From contig NZ_LT906447.1 of the NCBI RefSeq assembly GCF_900186985.1, positions 434,001-498,000 on the forward strand: a DNA stretch of 64,000 nucleotides. Direction: 5' to 3'. The DNA comes from Staphylococcus piscifermentans. GTDB lineage: Bacteria; Bacillota; Bacilli; Staphylococcales; Staphylococcaceae. Positions 59,328-64,000 of this stretch are shown here, in pieces (within the stretch, counting starts at the first letter, position 1; each line of letters opens with the position of its first letter). Position numbers and translations under genes: made by a program. The notes under the pieces were generated by a model. It was not told the origin of the DNA and searched no databases. It saw nothing but the letters and a program-made list of their open reading frames with translations.

Positions 59328-59369
59328 GCAGGGAGCGGGACATTATTTTGTCCCAAACCCTGCTTTTTT
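59328..59369 (+). terminator. Terminator after adhE (copy 7 of the dispersed hairpin)
   Basis: GCAGGG/CCCTGC (59328-59333/59358-59363) and GGGACA/TGTCCC (59337-59342/59349-59354) pair, then TTTTTT. Confidence 0.82.
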
Positions 59370-59408
59370 CTATTTAATAAAGTTGAAAAAGAAAAGGATT
59401 GCCAAAAG

Positions 59409-59681
59409 TGTATAGGCGGAGGATTGGTGCCTATACATATACGTCCCAAACTGTATAGGCGGAGGATTGGCGCCTATACACTAATGCCTCAAACTGTATA
59501 GGCGGAGGATTGGCGCCTATACACATACGCCTCAAACTGTATAGGCGGAGGATTGGTGCCTATACACATACGTCCCAAACTGTATAGGCGGAGGATTGGT
59601 GCCTATACACTAATGCCTCAAACTGTATAGGCGGATGGTTGGCGCCTATACATATACGTCCCAAACTGTATAGGCGGTGAA
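59409..59681. repeat. Tandem hairpin array, 43-bp unit, six full copies and a truncated seventh
   Basis: Units start TGTATAGGCGGAGGATTGG at 59409, 59452, 59495, 59538, 59581, 59624 and 59667, an exact 43-bp period. Arms are TGTATAGGC/GCCTATACA; copies with GGCGCC have 10-bp arms. Linkers come in a few versions ending CCCAAAC or CCTCAAAC. Copy 7 breaks off after TGTATAGGCGG where another palindrome begins. A solitary relative is at 23383-23419. Confidence 0.92.
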
Positions 59682-59685
59682 CTGA

Positions 59686-59723
59686 CCCCCAAAAGTTGAA
59701 CCCAAAAATTCAATTTTTGGGGG
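59686..59723. repeat. GACCCCCAAAAGTTGAA palindrome, possible IS3-type end
   Basis: CCCCCAAAAGTTGAA (59686-59700) pairs with TTCAATTTTTGGGGG (59709-59723) with one wobble. The left flank TGAACTGACCCCCAAAAGTT resembles terminal repeats of IS150-group elements. No transposase is present; it may be a remnant or a miniature element that cut into the hairpin array. Confidence 0.4.
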
Positions 59724-59824
59724 ATTTACTGCAAATATATCCCAAACCAGCTTTTTTAGCGTACCTGACATCAGTACCTTTACTGAAACAAAATTTCAAT
59801 ATTTAACAATATTATGAACGCATA

Positions 59825-59866
59825 TTGTAATGTTATTTCACTTATGCAATAATGAAAGCGATTACA
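59825..59866 (+). promoter_or_regulatory. mupG promoter with perfect cre site
   Basis: TTGTAA (59825-59830), a 17-bp spacer and AATAAT (59848-59853) with an extended -10 TGC. TGAAAGCGATTACA (59853-59866) matches the CcpA cre consensus at every position and overlaps the transcription start, so glucose repression of the muropeptide operon is expected. Confidence 0.75.
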
Positions 59867-59936
59867 CAAAAGCAACTCTATCTTTTTTGGGTAAAGTGAA
59901 GAATAGAAATTATTCTTTTTAGATGAGGTGGATAAT

Positions 59937-60989
59937 ATGCAATTAGGTTTTTCAGTGTATTTAGGTGAAGAGTTCGACGAAACGTATATCGAAACAATGT
60001 TAAACAAAGGATTCCGCTATATTTTCACATCTTTGCAGATACCAGAAGAGGATCAGACCCAATATTTAAAACGTTTGGAGCAGCTTTCAGTATTGAATCA
60101 AGCACGTGCAGAAGTCATTGCGGATATGAATCGTGCCACATTTGAGCAATTGGGATTATCGCTTGAAGACCCATCAAGTATCAAAGATGCCGGCATCGAT
60201 ATTATTCGATTGGATGAAGCGGTAGACATCGATCAATTGGCAGATTACGTAGAGGATGAGCATCCTATCATGTTGAACGCGAGTACAGATGCATTTCCAA
60301 TATTACGCGAATTAAATGACCGCGGTATTTCTCAAGAGAATATTTACGTAGCGCATAATTATTACCCGCGTCCTAACACTGGATTGGATACAGCATTTTT
60401 TAAACACATCAATGAAAGATTAAAGGGCGCTTATCCAGAATTACAAATTATGGCATTTGTACCTGGTACAACGTTCCGTGGTCCGATTCATCGCGGATTG
60501 CCGACATTAGAGGCACATCGTTATGCACATCCGCTTGCTTCAGCCTATGAATTAGAAATGATGCTTACGGACGTGGTATGTATTGGTGATATTAAAATTA
60601 ATGATTTCATGATTGATCAATTTTTCCATTATGCTACTGAAGATACAGTATGGTTGCGCACAGATTTGAGCGAGGACAGCTCATTTTTACAAACTTATAC
60701 TAACCGACCAGATGTCGCGCGTGATGTCGTGCGGGCTCAAGAATCACGCACAACTTTTAAAGATCAAGTGGAACCGGCAAATGCAGTAGAACGTCCGCGC
60801 GGTTCAGTAACGTTGGACAACAATTTATATGGCCGCTACATGAATGAATTAGAAATTACGCGACGTGACTTGTCCGCGGATGCAGCAGTCAATGTATTAG
60901 GGCATGTGATAGAAGATGATTTAGATTGTATTCAATTAATTCAATCAGGTACTGCTTTCAAACTTTTTAACCAGAAAGGGGATGAGTAA
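59937..60989 (+). CDS. mupG: 6-phospho-N-acetylmuramidase (DUF871 family)
   Basis: 350 aa from ATG 59937 with GAGGTGG upstream. N-terminal TIM-barrel-like domain ([62 protein letters not shown]) and a smaller C-terminal domain, the DUF871 layout. In S. aureus MupG splits MurNAc-6-P-GlcNAc in the cytoplasm. The following murQ, murP and murR genes make this assignment strong. It overlaps no gene but ends 1 bp before the murQ start used here. Confidence 0.9.
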   Translation: MQLGFSVYLGEEFDETYIETMLNKGFRYIFTSLQIPEEDQTQYLKRLEQLSVLNQARAEVIADMNRATFEQLGLSLEDPSSIKDAGIDIIRLDEAVDIDQLADYVEDEHPIMLNASTDAFPILRELNDRGISQENIYVAHNYYPRPNTGLDTAFFKHINERLKGAYPELQIMAFVPGTTFRGPIHRGLPTLEAHRYAHPLASAYELEMMLTDVVCIGDIKINDFMIDQFFHYATEDTVWLRTDLSEDSSFLQTYTNRPDVARDVVRAQESRTTFKDQVEPANAVERPRGSVTLDNNLYGRYMNELEITRRDLSADAAVNVLGHVIEDDLDCIQLIQSGTAFKLFNQKGDE

Positions 60990-60990
60990 C

Positions 60991-61875
60991 ATGGATATTA
61001 GGAAATTGACGACCGAGCAACGCAATGAGAAGACGATGCACTTGGATGAACTAAGTACAGAAGAATTTGTGTCTGTAATGAATGAAGAAGATCGGCGCGT
61101 CCCACAGGCTATTGAAAAAGAAAAGCAAGTGATTGCACAAGTGATTGATAAAGTCATTGCAGCCTTTAAAAAGGGCGGCCGACTCTTCTATATCGGCGCA
61201 GGTACCAGTGGTCGATTAGGCGTCTTAGATGCTGCAGAATGTGTGCCGACTTTCGGAGTATCGCGTGATGAAGTTATCGGATTGATTGCCGGTGGTTCGA
61301 AAGCGATGACTGAAGCGATTGAAGGCGCAGAAGATAACTCTAAAATTGCTGAGGAAGACCTTAAAGAGCATATTCTCACAGCTGATGATGTCGTAGTCGG
61401 CCTGGCTGCCAGCGGGCGTACACCTTATGTCATCGGTGGTTTAAAGTACGCACAATCCGTCGGCGCCACTACCGCTGCAATCGCCTGTGTGAAAGGTTCG
61501 CAAATCGGCAAGTTAGCTGATTATGCCATTGAAGTCGAGGTCGGACCTGAAATCTTAACAGGCTCCACAAGGCTGAAATCAGGCACTGCGCAAAAATTAA
61601 TCCTCAACATGATTTCTACCGGTGCCATGGTCGGTATCGGAAAGGTTTATGAAAATCTGATGGTCGATGTTAAGCCGACCAACAACAAATTAAGACAACG
61701 TGCATTAAATATGATTGCAGAAATTGTAGAAGTATCTGAAGCGGAAAGCGAACAACTTTTCCGTCACGCACGCGGCAATGTGAAAGCTGCTATCGTGATG
61801 GGATTACACAATATTTCATTTTCAGAAGCGACTCAAAGATTAGAAAAGGCAGATGGTTTTATTAGAAATACATAA
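60991..61875 (+). CDS. murQ: N-acetylmuramic acid 6-phosphate etherase
   Basis: 294 aa from ATG 60991; AAAGGGG is 9 nt upstream, while ATG 60982 abuts that site. SIS domain with [20 protein letters not shown] and [15 protein letters not shown], the sugar-phosphate site, and [19 protein letters not shown]. It cleaves the lactyl ether of MurNAc-6-P to give GlcNAc-6-P, linking cell-wall recycling to glycolysis. Second gene of the mupG-murQ-murP-murR operon. Confidence 0.93.
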   Translation: MDIRKLTTEQRNEKTMHLDELSTEEFVSVMNEEDRRVPQAIEKEKQVIAQVIDKVIAAFKKGGRLFYIGAGTSGRLGVLDAAECVPTFGVSRDEVIGLIAGGSKAMTEAIEGAEDNSKIAEEDLKEHILTADDVVVGLAASGRTPYVIGGLKYAQSVGATTAAIACVKGSQIGKLADYAIEVEVGPEILTGSTRLKSGTAQKLILNMISTGAMVGIGKVYENLMVDVKPTNNKLRQRALNMIAEIVEVSEAESEQLFRHARGNVKAAIVMGLHNISFSEATQRLEKADGFIRNT

Positions 61876-61890
61876 GGAGCGTGAGACATC

Positions 61891-63357
61891 ATGTCAAAAG
61901 AAGAGAAAATTGCCCAGGAAATATTAGACAACGTGGGCGGAAAAGCAAATTTAGAACGTGTCATTCATTGTATGACCAGAGTACGTATGGATATCATCGA
62001 TTATTCCAAAGTGAATATTGCAGGGTTGAAAGCAATCGATGGTGTCATGGGTGTTGTAGAAGATGAGTCCCTACAAGTTATCGTAGGACCAGGTACCGTC
62101 AATAAAGTAGCGAATGCTATGAGTGATATAATCGGCGTACCTCTAGGCGAGCGTATTACACATCACTCATCGGATGCGCACACTTCTGACGGACCTCAAT
62201 CTGACAAAGAACGTGTGGAACAAGAAGCTCAACTGTTCAAAACTCAGATGAACCAGAAAAAGAAAAACTCTAAGTGGCGTAAAGTATTGCGTACGATTGC
62301 CAATATCTTTGTACCCTTAATTCCGGCATTCGTTGGAGCCGGATTAATCGGGGGTATTAGTGCCGTACTATCCAACTTGCTCGTCGCCGGAACAATTGAC
62401 GGTTCATTTTGGAAAGAACTCGTCATGGTCTTTGATGTCATTAAAAACGGAATCTTTGCCTATCTGGCTATTTATGTAGGGATTAACTCTGCTAAAGAAT
62501 TCGGCGCTACACCTGGACTCGGCGGGGTTATTGGGGGTGCCACATTGCTAACAGGTATCACACCTGATAAACCGCTTCACAACATCTTCAATGGCGATGC
62601 CCTCGCAGCAGGACAAGGCGGTGTCATCGGTGTTATTTTTGCAGTTTGGATTCTAGCTATGATTGAAAAACGCTTGCACAAAATAGTACCGAACTCCATT
62701 GATATTATTGTGACACCAACCATTACGCTCTTAATCATGGGACTAGCGACCATCTTTCTCATCATGCCCGTCGCAGGTGTCGTATCAGAAGGCATCTTAG
62801 CGGTAATTAAATGGGTATTAGACATCGGCGGTCCATTCAGTGGATTTGTTTTAGGTGCGACATTCTTGCCGCTCGTAATGTTCGGTTTGCATCAAGTACT
62901 TACACCGATTCATATCGAGATGATCAACCAAGATCATGCCACATTCCTATTACCAGTATTAGCGATGGCAGGTGCTGGACAAGTCGGCGCAGCACTAGCA
63001 CTATGGGTAAAATGTCGTAAGAACCAGAAAATCATCTGTCTCTTAAAAGGTGCATTGCCAGCCGGTATTCTAGGCATCGGCGAACCCTTGATCTACGGGG
63101 TAACCTTACCACTCGGCCGTCCATTCATTACTGCATGTATCGGCGGAGGTATCGGAGGCGCTGTCATCGGAGGCATCGGTCACATCGGTGCAGTAGCTAT
63201 CGGACCAAGCGGTGTCTCACTCATTCCGCTGATTTACGACAACATGTACCTGGGCTACATCGCAGGATTGCTCGCAGCTTATGCCGGCGGATTTATAGCG
63301 ACCTACTTTTTCGGAACAACCAAAGACATGACTGCACCCCAAGAAATAGAAGAGTAA
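61891..63357 (+). CDS. murP: PTS EIIBC for MurNAc/MurNAc-GlcNAc
   Basis: 488 aa, AAGGAG upstream. EIIB with C27 in HCMTRVRMD; a charged linker (about 90-125); EIIC with about ten helices and the [13 protein letters not shown] motif. No EIIA domain, so it borrows EIIA(Glc). It imports and 6-phosphorylates the cell-wall disaccharide that MupG then splits. It belongs to the same superfamily as the two PTS proteins at the left end of the window. Confidence 0.9.
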   Translation: MSKEEKIAQEILDNVGGKANLERVIHCMTRVRMDIIDYSKVNIAGLKAIDGVMGVVEDESLQVIVGPGTVNKVANAMSDIIGVPLGERITHHSSDAHTSDGPQSDKERVEQEAQLFKTQMNQKKKNSKWRKVLRTIANIFVPLIPAFVGAGLIGGISAVLSNLLVAGTIDGSFWKELVMVFDVIKNGIFAYLAIYVGINSAKEFGATPGLGGVIGGATLLTGITPDKPLHNIFNGDALAAGQGGVIGVIFAVWILAMIEKRLHKIVPNSIDIIVTPTITLLIMGLATIFLIMPVAGVVSEGILAVIKWVLDIGGPFSGFVLGATFLPLVMFGLHQVLTPIHIEMINQDHATFLLPVLAMAGAGQVGAALALWVKCRKNQKIICLLKGALPAGILGIGEPLIYGVTLPLGRPFITACIGGGIGGAVIGGIGHIGAVAIGPSGVSLIPLIYDNMYLGYIAGLLAAYAGGFIATYFFGTTKDMTAPQEIEE

Positions 63358-63369
63358 GAAGGGAGAACT

Positions 63370-64000
63370 ATGGAAACCGAACACCTTCAAATCTATATAC
63401 GCGAACAACTGAAACACCTCACCAAGAACGAACAACAAGTCGCACACTACTTGCTCGAACATCCAGACAACGTCATTAAGATGAACGCCAAAGCACTCGG
63501 CCAAGCTACAAACACCAGCTCAGCCACCATCATTCGGTGCGCCCATAAACTCGGCTTCAAAGGACTCGTCGACCTGAAACTGTCACTTTCCAGAAACATG
63601 CCGCATCACGAGCCCAACACCTACAAAGAAATCACCCAAGACGAACCGCCGAGCGAAATTAAACACAAATTATTATCACGCGCCGCCTATACTTTAGAAA
63701 CCACTGAAACCCTTCTAGGAGAAAAAGAACTGGAAGAGTTGGCCGGCAAATTATATGCAATTCGAAAGCTAGTGGTCTTCGGCGTCGGAGCTAGTCATAT
63801 CGTTGCAGAGGATATCTATCAGAAATTTACTCGTGCAGGCGTAGAGGTCATACACAGTGCAGATGCGCATGTCGCAGCAACTGCCTTAGCGGGCCATTCA
63901 CCTGATAGTCCTGTATTAATGCTAGGAATCTCTAATTCGGGTAATAATCAAGAAACGGTGCGTTTAGCACAAGTCGCCCATCATTATGGTGCAGAAGTAG
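63370..64000 (+). CDS. murR: RpiR-family regulator MurR, N-terminal part
   Basis: 210 codons are in the window; the gene runs off the right edge. N-terminal RpiR HTH (about 1-75: LTKNEQQVAHYLLEHPDNVI, ATNTSSATIIRCAHKLGFKG), then the SIS sugar-phosphate domain (VVFGVGASHIVAEDIYQKFT, LGISNSGNNQETVRLAQ). It probably senses MurNAc-6-P and controls the operon. It starts 12 bp after murP with AAGGGAG. Confidence 0.88.
   Translation, partial: METEHLQIYIREQLKHLTKNEQQVAHYLLEHPDNVIKMNAKALGQATNTSSATIIRCAHKLGFKGLVDLKLSLSRNMPHHEPNTYKEITQDEPPSEIKHKLLSRAAYTLETTETLLGEKELEELAGKLYAIRKLVVFGVGASHIVAEDIYQKFTRAGVEVIHSADAHVAATALAGHSPDSPVLMLGISNSGNNQETVRLAQVAHHYGAEV

Noticed and set aside
61881-62066. Overlapping small frame at the start of murP
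   Set aside because: A shadow frame of the well-supported EIIBC gene.

Overview
The window is chromosomal DNA from a low-GC Firmicute, almost certainly a Staphylococcus. The pointers are a choline-to-glycine-betaine locus of cudTCAB type, a class I fructose-bisphosphate aldolase, a mupG-murQ-murP-murR muropeptide locus, a farR/farE-like pair, SprA1/Fst-type toxin architecture, and the dispersed GGGACA...TGTCCC hairpins common between staphylococcal genes. The gene set fits a coagulase-negative species of the S. carnosus/simulans kind. That species guess is inference. No rRNA, tRNA, CRISPR array or intact transposase gene was seen.

Layout. 1-6.9 kb: sugar uptake (end of a sucrose-6-P hydrolase, fructokinase, PTS EIIBC, LacI regulator, GH13 alpha-glucosidase, second PTS EIIBC), with two related palindromic operators. 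7-8.8 kb: PadR regulator plus a TetX-like flavin monooxygenase behind three phased operators. 9-14.3 kb: a probable type I toxin, a CPBP protease, a TetR/hydrolase pair, a rhodanese-TusA-DsrE fusion, two small membrane paralogues and a MarR regulator. 14.5-16.1 kb: a 2-keto acid decarboxylase. 16.5-23.3 kb: the cud locus, with a shared CudC operator, a 42-bp hairpin array and a tandem structured element supported by covariation. 23.9-32.3 kb: an exopolysaccharide/capsule operon, followed by an MdoB/LtaS-like phosphoglycerol transferase. 34.5-37.9 kb: farR/farE-like pair. 38-44.4 kb: a GT2-TagF fusion, DUF488, Nudix, and a PLD-helicase-DUF3427 gene split by an in-frame TAG. 44.5-51.5 kb: TetR plus ECF S/T/A components plus two YbtP/YbtQ-like ABC half-transporters, with a Fur-box-like palindrome and two TetR-type operators. 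51.6-51.8 kb: an Fst/par-like type I toxin-antitoxin locus. 52-59.3 kb: class I aldolase, MOSC protein, formamidase with zinc ribbon, DoxX-like protein, and adhE under a perfect Rex box. 59.4-59.7 kb: a second hairpin array with a 43-bp period. 59.9-64 kb: mupG-murQ-murP-murR behind a perfect cre site.

How it works together. Much of the window is carbon supply and carbon/redox control: PTS sugars, MurNAc recycling, aldolase and fermentative AdhE, with cre and Rex sites. The rest concerns the cell surface (exopolysaccharide, polyol-phosphate polymers), osmoprotection (choline oxidation to betaine), and a probable iron or metallophore importer. The least explained parts are the intergenic structured repeats and the ECF/ABC importer.
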